Source of the DNA: Legionella sp. PC1000
GTDB taxonomy: Bacteria > Pseudomonadota > Gammaproteobacteria > Legionellales > Legionellaceae
Length of the DNA: 64,000 bases
NCBI RefSeq assembly: GCF_014109805.1
Contig: NZ_CP059400.1
Span: forward strand, 404,001 to 468,000
Reading direction: 5' to 3'
The position numbers were made by a program, and so were the translations under genes. The notes beneath the pieces were generated by a model, which worked only from the letters and a program-made list of their open reading frames with translations, made no database searches and had not been told where the DNA came from. Numbering within the stretch: position 1 is the first letter of the stretch; each line of letters starts with the position of its first letter. Below are positions 36,516-45,983 of the stretch, piece by piece.

Positions 36516-37904
36516 ATGAAATATCAGCAAAAGCAAGTGACGCGTTCGGTGTTCCGTGCATATGATATCAGAGGCATAATTGGACAGGAATTGGATGAAA
36601 ATGCTTTTTATAGTATTGGACTCGCTCTAGCCTGTTATTTGCGTGATTTGCAGCGCCAACAAATTTTTTTGGCACGCGATGGCCGTCTCACGAGTTTTGC
36701 TATGGCTTCCGCCTTAAAACAAGGATTGCTGGACAGCGGTATCGATGTAGTAGACTTAGGGGCAGTTCCTACGCCGGTCATGTATTTTGCAATTCACACT
36801 CAAAGCATTGATTGTGGATTGATGGTAACAGGAAGCCACAACCCAGCAAATTACAACGGTATTAAAATGGTCTTGTTGGGTAAGACTTTAATGCAAGAAG
36901 ATATTGATATTTTGTATCAACTGGTTCTTGACGGCAAGCGCGTTGCGGGCCAAGGGAAAGACATGGCATTTGATGTATTGCCTGAATATGAGCAACGCAT
37001 TAGAAGTGATATAAAAATCAAGCGTCCATTAAAAGTGGTGGTTGATTGTGGTAATGGGATTGCTGGTCCAATTGTACCTCAGATGCTTAGCGAGTTAGGT
37101 TGCGAGGTTATTGCGCTTTATTGTGATGTAGATGGTCACTTCCCTAATCATCATCCCGATCCAACCATTGAGGCTAATTTAGCTGACTTGAAAACTGCAG
37201 TAGCAGCCCATAAAGCAGATATCGGTTTAGCTTTTGATGGTGATGCCGATCGCTTGGGTTTAATCACGAATAAAGGTGAAATGATTTGGCCTGATCGTTT
37301 GATGATGCTGTATGTTCGTGAATTATTAACTCGTCTTCCCGGAGCTACTGTAGTTTTTGATGTTAAATGCTCCAGTCACTTGGAGGCTGTGATCAAAGAA
37401 GCGGGTGGCATACCCAAAATGTGCCCTACAGGTCATTCCATTGTGAAACACGTGATGAAAAAAGAAGAGGCTGCTTTGGCTGGTGAAATGAGCGGCCATT
37501 TATTTTTCAAAGATCGCTGGTATGGATTTGATGATGCACTGTATAGTGCCTGCCGTTTACTTGAAATCATTAGCGCATCGGACATGACTGTAAGTGAGCA
37601 ATTTGAAGCAATTCCCAATAGCGTCAATACGCCTGAATTGAAGATTGCTATAGCGGATGATGAGAAGTTCCAGTTTATGAAGCGATTTAATGAAATGGCT
37701 GAATTTCCTCAAGCACGCGTTATTGCCATTGACGGGTTACGTGTTGAGTTCGATAAAGGATGGGGGCTATTACGTGCTTCGAATACTACACCTTGTCTCG
37801 TTGCTCGTTTTGAAGCCGAAGATAAAGATAATTTAGAACAGATTAAGCAGTTATTTAAGAAACAAATGCATTTGTTGGATGACACATTGGAATTGCCATT
37901 CTAA
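36516..37904 (+). CDS. algC: Phosphomannomutase/phosphoglucomutase
   Basis: A 462-aa alpha-D-phosphohexomutase that interconverts hexose 6- and 1-phosphates for LPS and polysaccharide precursors. The phosphoserine loop is TGSHNPANYNGIKM (about residue 105), the metal loop is DGDADRLG (about 242), the sugar loop is GEMSGHLFF, and the C-terminal phosphate-binding loop is RASNTTPCLVARFEA. The ATG follows the dut stop without a gap. The PMM/PGM class (AlgC-like) fits best; the exact sugar preference cannot be told from sequence. Confidence 0.92.
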   Translation: MKYQQKQVTRSVFRAYDIRGIIGQELDENAFYSIGLALACYLRDLQRQQIFLARDGRLTSFAMASALKQGLLDSGIDVVDLGAVPTPVMYFAIHTQSIDCGLMVTGSHNPANYNGIKMVLLGKTLMQEDIDILYQLVLDGKRVAGQGKDMAFDVLPEYEQRIRSDIKIKRPLKVVVDCGNGIAGPIVPQMLSELGCEVIALYCDVDGHFPNHHPDPTIEANLADLKTAVAAHKADIGLAFDGDADRLGLITNKGEMIWPDRLMMLYVRELLTRLPGATVVFDVKCSSHLEAVIKEAGGIPKMCPTGHSIVKHVMKKEEAALAGEMSGHLFFKDRWYGFDDALYSACRLLEIISASDMTVSEQFEAIPNSVNTPELKIAIADDEKFQFMKRFNEMAEFPQARVIAIDGLRVEFDKGWGLLRASNTTPCLVARFEAEDKDNLEQIKQLFKKQMHLLDDTLELPF

Positions 37905-37945
37905 TGAGTGGTTGTAATCTGGCTATAAATAGATTCTAAAATGAC

Positions 37946-37984
37946 TCAATAAGCCTGGAGGGGTCATTTGCCCAGACTTATTGA
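37946..37984 (+). terminator. Hairpin after algC
   Basis: TCAATAAG-CCTGG pairs with CCCAG-CTTATTGA about 42 bp after the algC stop. The stem is interrupted and no long U-run follows. It probably ends the coaBC-dut-algC operon. Confidence 0.5.
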
Positions 37985-38089
37985 GGATTAAAAATTCCAC
38001 CTAAATTATTTTGTTGAAAAATCTTATAAAAAAGAACACACTAAGCCCAGTTTTTGGCGAATTTTTACTATGATAAATGGAGTTTACGC

Positions 38090-39706
38090 TTGGAACATCT
38101 AAAGTCTCCCAATACTCGCAAAATGTCTGATCCTGTAAGTATGAGCAGAGTAGACATACCTATAACAATTGGTTATGGTTGTCAGTTAACTATTGCTTCT
38201 TCTCAAGCATTGGCACATCATTCATTGCCAGTAGCCTTACCCCCCCAGGCGATGGAGGCCATAGAAGCCTCATACCAGTTTTTGAAAGTTCATGTTGATT
38301 CGAGAATTCCTATTTATGGGGTCAATACAAATTTTGGTGATCAGGTTCGTTATATCGATGCTACGCTCAAAGCTACTGATACATCAGATTATTATGACTC
38401 GATTAATGAGCGACAGGAAAATATTCTCCGCTCTCTTTCTTGCGGCTTAGGTACAATTGTTTCACCGCATATCGTACGCGTGGCGATGATGTTGCGTGCG
38501 CATTGTCTGGCACAAGGATATTCAGGCGTTCATCCTGAATTAATTAATTCACTTTTAGACTTTCTTAATGCAGGTATTACTCCGGTCGTTCGTTGTTATG
38601 GTTCTATTGGTGCCAGTGGTGATCTTATTCCTCTTTCTATGATTGCAGCAGCGCTTATTGGAGAACCAGTTGCTGTGACTTATCAGAATCAGGTTATGTT
38701 GGCGCCTGAAGCGATTCAATTAGCGGGCCTTAAGGCATATAAACCCGTAATGCGTGATGGGCTTGCCTTGATCAATGGCACCTCATTCATGACGGCAATA
38801 ACCAGTTTGGCCGTCTATGATTTGCATCATTTATTCAAGCAAATGTTGGCCGCTATTGCCATGACGTTAGAGTCTTTACTCGTGATCAGCAGTGCTTATC
38901 ATCCTATGGTGCACCAACTGAAAAAACATAAGGGTGAAATGACAATCAATCAATTTTTTATCGATTTCTGGGAAGGGAGTCAATTGTTGATTGATTTAGA
39001 TGAATTGAGAGTTACAGATTATACCTATAAACCAGTACAAGATTATTATTCAATTCGATCTGTTCCCCAAGGATTCGGACCATTCCATGAGAATTTGGAG
39101 CGTGCAATCTGTTGGATAGAAAATGAAATGAACTCTGTTAATGATAATCCAATTATTGATGTCGCTGCGAACAGTATTCATCATAGCGCAAATTTTATGG
39201 GTTTTTATATAACCGATGCATGCGACATTTTAAAAATGGACATTGCTCAAGCTTCAACCTGGATGCATGCATTGCTCGCCAACTTAGTTCATCCTCGTAA
39301 GAATCATAATTTACCAGTTAATCTTGTACCTAATCCAAGTAAACATAATGGTTTTCGATCAATGCAGCTATTAGCTGCAGCACTTGCAGTTCAAAATCGC
39401 AAATTGGCCCAGTCACATCAGGCATTTACCTTAGCTACCGAGGGTGATAATCAGGATGTAAATAGTTTGGGCACACATGCTGCTTTTGATTTTCAAGAGT
39501 CAGTAGCTAATTTGGAGCGTCTCACGGCAATTTTGTTAATTGCAGCAACGCAAGCACTTGAATTACGTGGTATTGAAAAAGCGAGTAAAAAAGCTCAATC
39601 TATTTATCATACAGTTCGTCAATATTCTCCAAAAATAGAACATTGTAGACCGATGTCAGAAGAAATTGAGAAGGTTATTAATTTATTAAGGGATAGTAAA
39701 ATATAA
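38090..39706 (+). CDS. MIO-dependent aromatic amino acid ammonia-lyase, probably phenylalanine ammonia-lyase
   Basis: A protein of about 538 aa of the HAL/PAL family, which removes ammonia from an aromatic amino acid. The MIO prosthetic group would form from A175-S176-G177 in GSIGASGDL. The family motifs YGVNTNFGD, NGTSFMTAI, SVNDNPIID and TEGDNQDVNS are all present. In the substrate-selectivity loop, NILRSLSCG has Ser115-Leu116, not the Ser-His of histidine lyases or the His-Leu of tyrosine lyases, which favours phenylalanine. No hut genes are nearby. TTG 38090 has GGAG 7 nt upstream; other in-frame starts are TTG 38054 and ATG 38123. It probably supplies cinnamate to the PKS 10 kb away (inference). 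Confidence 0.85.
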   Translation: MEHLKSPNTRKMSDPVSMSRVDIPITIGYGCQLTIASSQALAHHSLPVALPPQAMEAIEASYQFLKVHVDSRIPIYGVNTNFGDQVRYIDATLKATDTSDYYDSINERQENILRSLSCGLGTIVSPHIVRVAMMLRAHCLAQGYSGVHPELINSLLDFLNAGITPVVRCYGSIGASGDLIPLSMIAAALIGEPVAVTYQNQVMLAPEAIQLAGLKAYKPVMRDGLALINGTSFMTAITSLAVYDLHHLFKQMLAAIAMTLESLLVISSAYHPMVHQLKKHKGEMTINQFFIDFWEGSQLLIDLDELRVTDYTYKPVQDYYSIRSVPQGFGPFHENLERAICWIENEMNSVNDNPIIDVAANSIHHSANFMGFYITDACDILKMDIAQASTWMHALLANLVHPRKNHNLPVNLVPNPSKHNGFRSMQLLAAALAVQNRKLAQSHQAFTLATEGDNQDVNSLGTHAAFDFQESVANLERLTAILLIAATQALELRGIEKASKKAQSIYHTVRQYSPKIEHCRPMSEEIEKVINLLRDSKI

Positions 39707-39735
39707 AGGGGTAAAAGACTCAGTCCCTACCAAGG

Positions 39736-39787
39736 AACGGCTGTATTTGGCGCATCTTGGGAGAACCTGCGCTCAAATCCAACCGTT
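39736..39787. repeat. Imperfect inverted repeat
   Basis: AACGG-TG-ATTTG-GCGCA pairs with TGCGC-CAAAT-CA-CCGTT across a 13-nt loop, in the 132-bp gap between the ammonia-lyase and the porin gene. It may be a terminator or a REP-like element. No U-run. Confidence 0.45.
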
Positions 39788-39838
39788 CGAGTACATATTC
39801 ATACAGGGGATTAGCTATTTACTATAAAGGAGCAAAAC

Positions 39839-41125
39839 GTGCGTCAAGTCTCTCATTTATACCTAGCGCTTTTTTCGTGCTGTGTAGTTTCTCCAGTTTG
39901 GGCATCCGATTTTAGCCTGCCTTTTGTTAATTCAGCAGGATTGGGTGTTGCTTATGCTGATTGGGCAACGGCTGCCAGTGATGCAAGTACGGCTTATACA
40001 AATCCAGCAGGTCTTGTTAAGCTGTCGCGTCAACAAATAGTAGGTAATGCATTGGGCATCATCGGTACTGCCCGATTTACAGGATCTGCAGTGACACCAC
40101 CCTTCCCATTTCCGTTCGCTGTGGCGCAGTCTGGCGTAGCAAAAAGCCAAATTAGGGCTTTTATGCCCTCATTTTATTATTCAGCGCCCCTTACTCAGCG
40201 CGTTTCTTTTGGTTTTAATTTAACAACTCCGTTTGGATTGGGTACGAATTATGGTTCCACCCGCTCATCCATGGCACGTTATGCTGCAACACGTGCTCAA
40301 GTGGTTGGCATTGATGTAGGCCCAAGTTTAGGAGTGAAAATTACGGAGCGCTTTTCTCTGGGTGCGGGTTTTGATGCACTGCATTTGGCATTTACATTAA
40401 ATAATATGTATGGTCCGCCTGTTTCTTTTCCTTCTGACTCAAGACTCGAAAATCATTTAAGCGGTTGGGGATATGGGGGCCATGGCGGTATTTTATGGGA
40501 TTTTTTACCAGAAACTCGGATTGGATTGAGTTATTATTCTAAAATTTCACTTACGACTAGAGGCCATAGCACAGTACATACACCTGCAATCGGACCTGTG
40601 GTAGCGATCTTTAGAACCAATCAACAAGAAACAAAAGCAGCTTTGCCGGCCCGAGCTCAATTGAGCTTACAACATGATTTCACCAAACGATGGACTGGGT
40701 TTGGTACGGTTTTTTATACCAATTGGAGAACATTTAATCAAATAACCATGGAAAATACGGAAACTCCTACGGGAGAAACGCGTTCAGTAACAATTCCATT
40801 TAATTACCACAATTGTTTTGATTATGCAGCAGGCGCTACGTTTAAGGCAACTGAGAAAATATTATTCCGTGGCGGTATTCAATTTATGAGTACCCCTTCT
40901 AACGATCGTGATCGCGGTATTGCCGATCCTGTAGGGAGTGCGACCATTGTGGCAGTGGGAGCCCATTATCAACAAAATGCAAATTTAGGCTACGATGTAG
41001 GGGTAGGCCATTCATTCTTTAACCAAATGCCAGTGAATCTAATTACTCCTTTGACATCCCTTAAGGGACATACCAATACACAAACCACAGCCATTGGCGG
41101 ACAAATTAACTGGAGTTTTGCTTAG
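39839..41125 (+). CDS. Outer membrane protein of the OmpP1/FadL family
   Basis: A 428-aa protein, signal peptide cleaved after VWA (about residue 22). The mature N-terminus has the FadL hatch signature (NSAGLGVAYADWATAASDAS and YTNPAGLVKL). Alternating beta-strands to the C-terminus end in GGQINWSFA, with a terminal aromatic residue pattern typical of outer-membrane barrels. FadL-family porins carry hydrophobic compounds such as long-chain fatty acids or aromatics. The GTG start has AAAGGAGC 5 nt upstream. Its place after the ammonia-lyase makes uptake or export of a hydrophobic aromatic an attractive but untested idea. Confidence 0.9.
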   Translation: MRQVSHLYLALFSCCVVSPVWASDFSLPFVNSAGLGVAYADWATAASDASTAYTNPAGLVKLSRQQIVGNALGIIGTARFTGSAVTPPFPFPFAVAQSGVAKSQIRAFMPSFYYSAPLTQRVSFGFNLTTPFGLGTNYGSTRSSMARYAATRAQVVGIDVGPSLGVKITERFSLGAGFDALHLAFTLNNMYGPPVSFPSDSRLENHLSGWGYGGHGGILWDFLPETRIGLSYYSKISLTTRGHSTVHTPAIGPVVAIFRTNQQETKAALPARAQLSLQHDFTKRWTGFGTVFYTNWRTFNQITMENTETPTGETRSVTIPFNYHNCFDYAAGATFKATEKILFRGGIQFMSTPSNDRDRGIADPVGSATIVAVGAHYQQNANLGYDVGVGHSFFNQMPVNLITPLTSLKGHTNTQTTAIGGQINWSFA

Positions 41126-41168
41126 CATTAGCATGCAGCAAACTACCCTTTAAAGATGAAAAAGCCCG

Positions 41169-42455
41169 ATGCGAGATAAAATCTTAAAACTTTATGTACT
41201 TTCGACCTTATTAGGCATATTAACAGGAACTGTGGGTTCATTGTTGCAGTTGGCAATCCATTGGTTAAATAATGTTTTAATCAGCTGGTTTAATTTCGCA
41301 GGGTCAAAAGGTTATAATATCGGTGTCATTTCTGCACTCACAACGATGGTCATGGTTTTCATCGCATGGGCTTTAGTAAAATGGGTTGCAACCGAAGCAT
41401 CAGGAAGTGGTGTTCAGGAAATTGAAGGGACTTTGCTTCATGAGCGTCCAATTTTGTGGCGAAGATTATTACCTGTAAAATTTATTGGTGGAGTCATGTC
41501 AATTGGTTCTAAGATGGTGCTCGGTCGTGAAGGGCCTACCATTCAAATTGGTGGTAATTTAGGTGAAATGTTAGGTGAGATCTTCTTTTTAAATAGGAAA
41601 AGACGTGACTCACTTATAGCTGCCGGAGCTGCAGCAGGACTTGCAACAGCGTTTAATGCACCTCTTGCTGGTGTTTTATTTGTACTTGAAGAAATGCGCA
41701 ATGAGTTTAATTTCTCCTTTACAAATTTCAAAATGGTTGCCATATGTTGTGTGTTTGCAACAATCATGTTGCATATCATTATTGGACCTCAACCTGATAT
41801 TAAGATGGTTGTCTTTACCCCGCCAAGTCTTCAATCGCTTTGGCTTTTCTTTGCCTTTGGTATCGTAGTAGGTATTGTAGGTCTGTGTTTTAATAAATTC
41901 TTGATGAAATTGTTGTACAGCCTGGACAAACTGAAACCCTGGATGAAAGATATTTACGTATTAATTATTGGCCTCACCGTAGGATATTTGGCTTATAAAC
42001 AGCCTGGCGTTGTTGGAGGTGGATATCATATTATTGAACAAGCTTTAATCGCTTACCCTGATTTTTCAGTCTTGATAATGTTACTTATAATTCGATTTAT
42101 TATGACTTTATTGTGTTATGGCACAGGTGTCCCCGGTGGTATTTTTGCGCCTATGTTAGCTTTAGGAACCATTTTAGGATTAGCTGCTTCACATATTCTT
42201 CAGGCAATTTCAAGTGACATAAACATTCATCCGGGTATGCTTGCGGTGGCTGGCATGGGGGCTCTGTTCGCTGCTTCTGTAAGAGCACCGATTACAGGTA
42301 TCATTCTTGTTGTTGAAATGACGCAAAATTATTTATTGATATTGCCGTTAATGATTACCTGTTTAACATCAACTACAGTTGTTCAGTTTGCAAAAAATGC
42401 TCCTATCTATACGCAACTTTTGCGTAGAACGTTAAAAAAAGAAGCATGTTCATAG
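41169..42455 (+). CDS. clcA: ClC-type chloride channel/transporter
   Basis: A 428-aa ClC-family protein with about ten transmembrane helices. Filter motifs: GSGVQEIEG (about 79-87), GREGPTIQIGG (119-129, gating glutamate E121), and a second glutamate at VLEEMRNEF (about 175) in the position of the internal proton glutamate of E. coli ClcA, which argues for H+/Cl- exchange. GVPGGIFAPMLALG is near 318. There is no C-terminal CBS pair. Such exchangers help in extreme acid resistance. The next 250 bp hold no gene I can support. Confidence 0.92.
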   Translation: MRDKILKLYVLSTLLGILTGTVGSLLQLAIHWLNNVLISWFNFAGSKGYNIGVISALTTMVMVFIAWALVKWVATEASGSGVQEIEGTLLHERPILWRRLLPVKFIGGVMSIGSKMVLGREGPTIQIGGNLGEMLGEIFFLNRKRRDSLIAAGAAAGLATAFNAPLAGVLFVLEEMRNEFNFSFTNFKMVAICCVFATIMLHIIIGPQPDIKMVVFTPPSLQSLWLFFAFGIVVGIVGLCFNKFLMKLLYSLDKLKPWMKDIYVLIIGLTVGYLAYKQPGVVGGGYHIIEQALIAYPDFSVLIMLLIIRFIMTLLCYGTGVPGGIFAPMLALGTILGLAASHILQAISSDINIHPGMLAVAGMGALFAASVRAPITGIILVVEMTQNYLLILPLMITCLTSTTVVQFAKNAPIYTQLLRRTLKKEACS

Positions 42456-42706
42456 AGGTTCCATGCCCCTTGGCTTTTATTTCCTTAGTTCACAGCATTT
42501 TCTTACTGAACAGAAATTTTATCCCAACATTAACCCGACAACTTTTCAGAGTAGATTATTCTGGTTTTCTTCAGACTTTTTATCATAAATGTCTCTATAT
42601 GATCATTGCTAATCATACAGAACACACTGTGTCAAATTTTGCATCATTGGCAGTAAATTGTTAGCATGTAAATTTTACTTGAAGGATAACGACTAATACA
42701 CAGCTT

Positions 42707-43717
42707 ATGAAAAACTCAAAACTCAATATTTGTAACGCGACTATTCATCCTGGCGAACAGGTTAATCTGGCTCTACCTTTACCTGATTTCTATTCATGTA
42801 CTTCATTTTATATGCCTATAAAAGTAATTCACGGTAAAGAACACGGACCCTGCTTGTTAATTTTTTCGGCTGTTAAAGGAGATGAGCTAAATGGACTGGA
42901 AATTATAAATCGCTTACTCGAATCTGATAGATTGTCTCGAATGCGAGGAACTCTAATTGCTGTTCCTGTTTTAAATATTCTTGGGTTAATCGGTCCATCA
43001 AGAGCACATAATGATACAAATCTTGAGCGTTGTTTTCCCGGTGTAGAAAATGGTTCATATGGTGAGCGTATAGCTCACATCTTCACACAAGAAATATTAA
43101 GTAAAAGTGATTTTTGTATAGAATTACAAACTGGCTCTATCAACCATGAAATTTTGCCTCAAATTTATTGTGACTTAAATAATGTTGAAAGTAAGTGCTT
43201 AGCTAAAAGTTTTAGAGCCCCCGTTATTACCAATGTCAACATGCAAAATAATTCATTGAGAAAAACTACAGAACAATTAGGTATTCCCATGCTTGTCTAT
43301 CAAGCAGGAGAAGCAATGCGATTTGACAAATCGGCAATTAGTTTAGGTTTATCTGGGATTCATAACGTGATGGAGGCTTTGAGCATGCTGGATGTGTCTG
43401 ATCAAAATGATTATGTATTCAAACCTGTTTTTTCGCAAGATCAAGACTGGATCCGTACTCATCGTAGTGGTGTGTTTTTGAGTACCGTAGAGCTTGGACA
43501 AAGAATTCAAAAAGGACAGTGTATCGGAATCATTAGTGATCCTTTCAGTGCTGATACAGCTGAAGTTCTAAAGGCAGAGCATGAAGGAATAGTGGTAGGT
43601 ATAAACCGTCATCCATTAATTTATGAAGGACAAACTATTTTTAAGGTAGCTACTTTTATCGATAATAATCGAGCCGAAATCGCTTTAGAAGCCTGGGGCA
43701 AAGAGGCTCAAGAATGA
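42707..43717 (+). CDS. Succinylglutamate desuccinylase/aspartoacylase-like protein lacking zinc ligands
   Basis: A 336-aa protein of the AstE/aspartoacylase M14 subfamily. The fold markers are there (GPCLLIFSAVKGDELNG, RMRGTLIAVPVLN, TNLERCFPG, and a C-terminal beta barrel with HEGIVVGINRHPLIYEG). But the zinc motif HGxE reads K57-G-D-E, and the later ELHTGS motif reads ELQTGS with Q141. Two of the three zinc ligands are therefore replaced, so hydrolase activity is doubtful. The stop overlaps the MFS gene by 4 bp, implying a functional pair. It may be a binding or regulatory protein, or use another metal site. Confidence 0.82.
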   Translation: MKNSKLNICNATIHPGEQVNLALPLPDFYSCTSFYMPIKVIHGKEHGPCLLIFSAVKGDELNGLEIINRLLESDRLSRMRGTLIAVPVLNILGLIGPSRAHNDTNLERCFPGVENGSYGERIAHIFTQEILSKSDFCIELQTGSINHEILPQIYCDLNNVESKCLAKSFRAPVITNVNMQNNSLRKTTEQLGIPMLVYQAGEAMRFDKSAISLGLSGIHNVMEALSMLDVSDQNDYVFKPVFSQDQDWIRTHRSGVFLSTVELGQRIQKGQCIGIISDPFSADTAEVLKAEHEGIVVGINRHPLIYEGQTIFKVATFIDNNRAEIALEAWGKEAQE

Positions 43718-45009
43718 GTGCAGAAAATAAACTCAATTTAAAAGGTTTATTAGTCTGGCTTATCTGTGCACTCTTTTTTATGTATGAATTTTTATTGCGT
43801 ACAGTGGTAGGCACTTTTCAAACACAACTAATGAATGACTTAAACCTAACACCGATGACTTTTTCTTTGTTAAGCACAACAGGATATTTAGTCATTTATG
43901 GAGTAATGCAAATTCCTATTGGAATTATTACTGCACGCTTTGGATTAAAAAAAGCATTATTTATTGCTTTAATTTTTTGTACAAGCTCTACAATGGGCTT
44001 TGCCTTATCCCAACATTTCTGTGTAGCAATGTTGTGCCGCATCTTCATGGGTTTAGGTTCTTCTTTTGGATTTATTTGTTTGTTAATTGCTGTCTATGAT
44101 TGGATGCCTAGAAAAAATATTGCTTTGTTTATAGGTATTTCTCAATTTATTGGTACCTTAGGCCCAATGCTTGCTGCAGGCCCATTAAACACATTGTCTC
44201 AAAACTCTATGTTAGGATGGCGTGGTATATTTTTCAGTATGGCAGTTATCGGTATAATTATTGCTGTACTCACATTGTTGTTTGTAGAAAACAATCGTAA
44301 TACTCGAGAAAAATTTATAGTACTTACCAAACCTATCAAAGTATCACAGAATTTATTAAAAATAATCAGTCAAAAACAGGTGTGGAGCATTGCACTTTTT
44401 TCTGGTTGTGTTTACTTTGCTATTGAATATTTTTCAGAAAATATCGGGGTGGAATTTCTAATAAAAAAAGGATTTTCTCCCGTATTTTCCTCCTACATGA
44501 TAACATTGGCATGGTTAGGTTATGCATTAGGTTGCCCCTTACTCGGTTTTTTATCTGATAAGCTACAACGGAGAAAACCTCTAATGCTCACAAGTGCTTT
44601 TACAGCTTTAATATCCCTCTCCGGAATTATATATTTTCCATTCGGAAAAACACTAACAGGGCTTAGTTTTCTAGCCCTTGGTTTAAGTGCCAGTGGACAA
44701 AGCATCGGATTTGCAGCTATTGCAGAGCAATGTAAAGAAGAGTATCTGGCAATAGGGTTAGCTTTTAATAATGCGATGATAGCGATAACTACATCAGTTA
44801 GTGCTCCAATAATAGGGAGTATGTTGCCTTATCCTGCACAAATAAAAAATTATCAGGAGGCCCTCTTTCTCGTTATTATATTTTCTATAATTTCGGTACT
44901 AATTTCAGCTTTTGCCATCAAGGAAACGTTTGGAAAGTCAGTGAGAGAAAATACAGTACTCTCTTTAGACCCAACCAAACCATCCTATCATTTAGGTGTT
45001 GTTGAATAA
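43714..45009 (+). CDS. MFS transporter, possibly Pht-like
   Basis: A 431-aa major facilitator with 12 predicted helices and the MFS loop motif (GIITARFGLKKAL, about 72-84) and its relative GFLSDKLQRRKPL in the second half (about 277-289). The N-terminus WLICALFFMYEFLLRTVVGT resembles the Legionella phagosomal transporter (Pht) amino-acid permeases as I remember them. The substrate is unknown. It is translationally coupled (ATGA overlap) to the aspartoacylase-like gene, which suggests the pair handles one amino-acid-like substrate. Confidence 0.88.
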   Translation: MSAENKLNLKGLLVWLICALFFMYEFLLRTVVGTFQTQLMNDLNLTPMTFSLLSTTGYLVIYGVMQIPIGIITARFGLKKALFIALIFCTSSTMGFALSQHFCVAMLCRIFMGLGSSFGFICLLIAVYDWMPRKNIALFIGISQFIGTLGPMLAAGPLNTLSQNSMLGWRGIFFSMAVIGIIIAVLTLLFVENNRNTREKFIVLTKPIKVSQNLLKIISQKQVWSIALFSGCVYFAIEYFSENIGVEFLIKKGFSPVFSSYMITLAWLGYALGCPLLGFLSDKLQRRKPLMLTSAFTALISLSGIIYFPFGKTLTGLSFLALGLSASGQSIGFAAIAEQCKEEYLAIGLAFNNAMIAITTSVSAPIIGSMLPYPAQIKNYQEALFLVIIFSIISVLISAFAIKETFGKSVRENTVLSLDPTKPSYHLGVVE

Positions 45010-45186
45010 CAAACCAATTAAAAAAAGCAACTCTTTATAACTATGTGAAGGGTTTTGATTCATATTCAATCTGACAGTGCAAAATTAATATCCTATTATT
45101 AAATCAAGGAGGGTAAATATTGTTCATTACTTGAATTTTGAATGCATATGATTTTTTGAGCAACAATCAAAAAGCAAGGATGAAAT

Positions 45187-45900
45187 ATGAAAAAAATACT
45201 CTTGACTGTTTTTGCGACATTACACACATCATGGGCATATAGTGCTGCTTATTTTGGACCAACGCTCTGTGCTTATTCGCAATATGATTGTTTAAAAATA
45301 GTTCGTGGTGATAGTTGGGAAAATCTTTTTCCAGATCCTCAACAGCGTGATATAGTTCAGCGGTTGAATCGTAGTTACAATGTTCTTTGGCCCGGCAAAG
45401 AAATAGCAGTTCCCGTTAATTTAACAAATTTAAGTCTTTTCGATATTGCTCCATTTTCATTAAAAGTTGATACTAATGGAGAGAAATTAATTGTTGTTGA
45501 TCAGGAAAAGCTGGCTTGGGCTGCGTATAACCATCAGGGGCATTTAGTCAAATGGGGACCTATCTCTTCAGGTCGTGATAAATGTGTTGATAGCCCAAAA
45601 TCATGCAGAACGCTCACTGGAATATTTCGCGTCTTTAGTAAAGAAAACGAAAAGTGTCAATCCAATACCTACGATAATGCCAGGATGCCTTATTGTATGT
45701 ATTTTCATAAAGGATTTGCTCTTCATGGTTCTAATGACATTCCAGGGTACCGTGCGAGCCATGGCTGTGTGCGTATGTTTACAGAAGATGCCAAATGGCT
45801 AAACTATGAGTTTATTGAATTATCCAGCGAAAAAAATAATTTTCTAGGGACTAAAGTCATAATAAAGCCATTACTCACCAATTTTAATGAGTTCAACTAA
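45187..45900 (+). CDS. L,D-transpeptidase (YkuD family)
   Basis: A 237-aa exported enzyme that cross-links or attaches proteins to peptidoglycan. Signal peptide about 1-20. A degenerate LysM-like segment (DCLKIVRGDSWENLF to GKEIAVP, about 34-76) is followed by a YkuD domain from about 98. The catalytic motif is HGSNDIPGYRASHGCVRM with Cys194 and His180. Extra cysteines (C133, C140, C157, C170) could form disulfides. It has its own AAGGA site and promoter region; convergent with the PKS genes. Confidence 0.92.
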   Translation: MKKILLTVFATLHTSWAYSAAYFGPTLCAYSQYDCLKIVRGDSWENLFPDPQQRDIVQRLNRSYNVLWPGKEIAVPVNLTNLSLFDIAPFSLKVDTNGEKLIVVDQEKLAWAAYNHQGHLVKWGPISSGRDKCVDSPKSCRTLTGIFRVFSKENEKCQSNTYDNARMPYCMYFHKGFALHGSNDIPGYRASHGCVRMFTEDAKWLNYEFIELSSEKNNFLGTKVIIKPLLTNFNEFN

Positions 45901-45983
45901 AAAAAGTAATTCTCAACGCCCAAGTTTTGTAAATTTGATGGTTTTGGCGACACCTCTCAGCTTTATATACGGTCCAGAGGGGC

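Noticed and set aside
38090..39706. Histidine ammonia-lyase (hutH) as the identity of the MIO enzyme
   Set aside because: The selectivity loop lacks the Ser-His pair of histidine lyases, and no hutU, hutI or hutG is nearby. Phenylalanine lyase is the better call, though substrate needs an assay.
42446..42664. 72-aa ORF after clcA
   Set aside because: Overlaps the clcA 3' end, has odd composition and no plausible ribosome-binding site. The gap is better left as non-coding.
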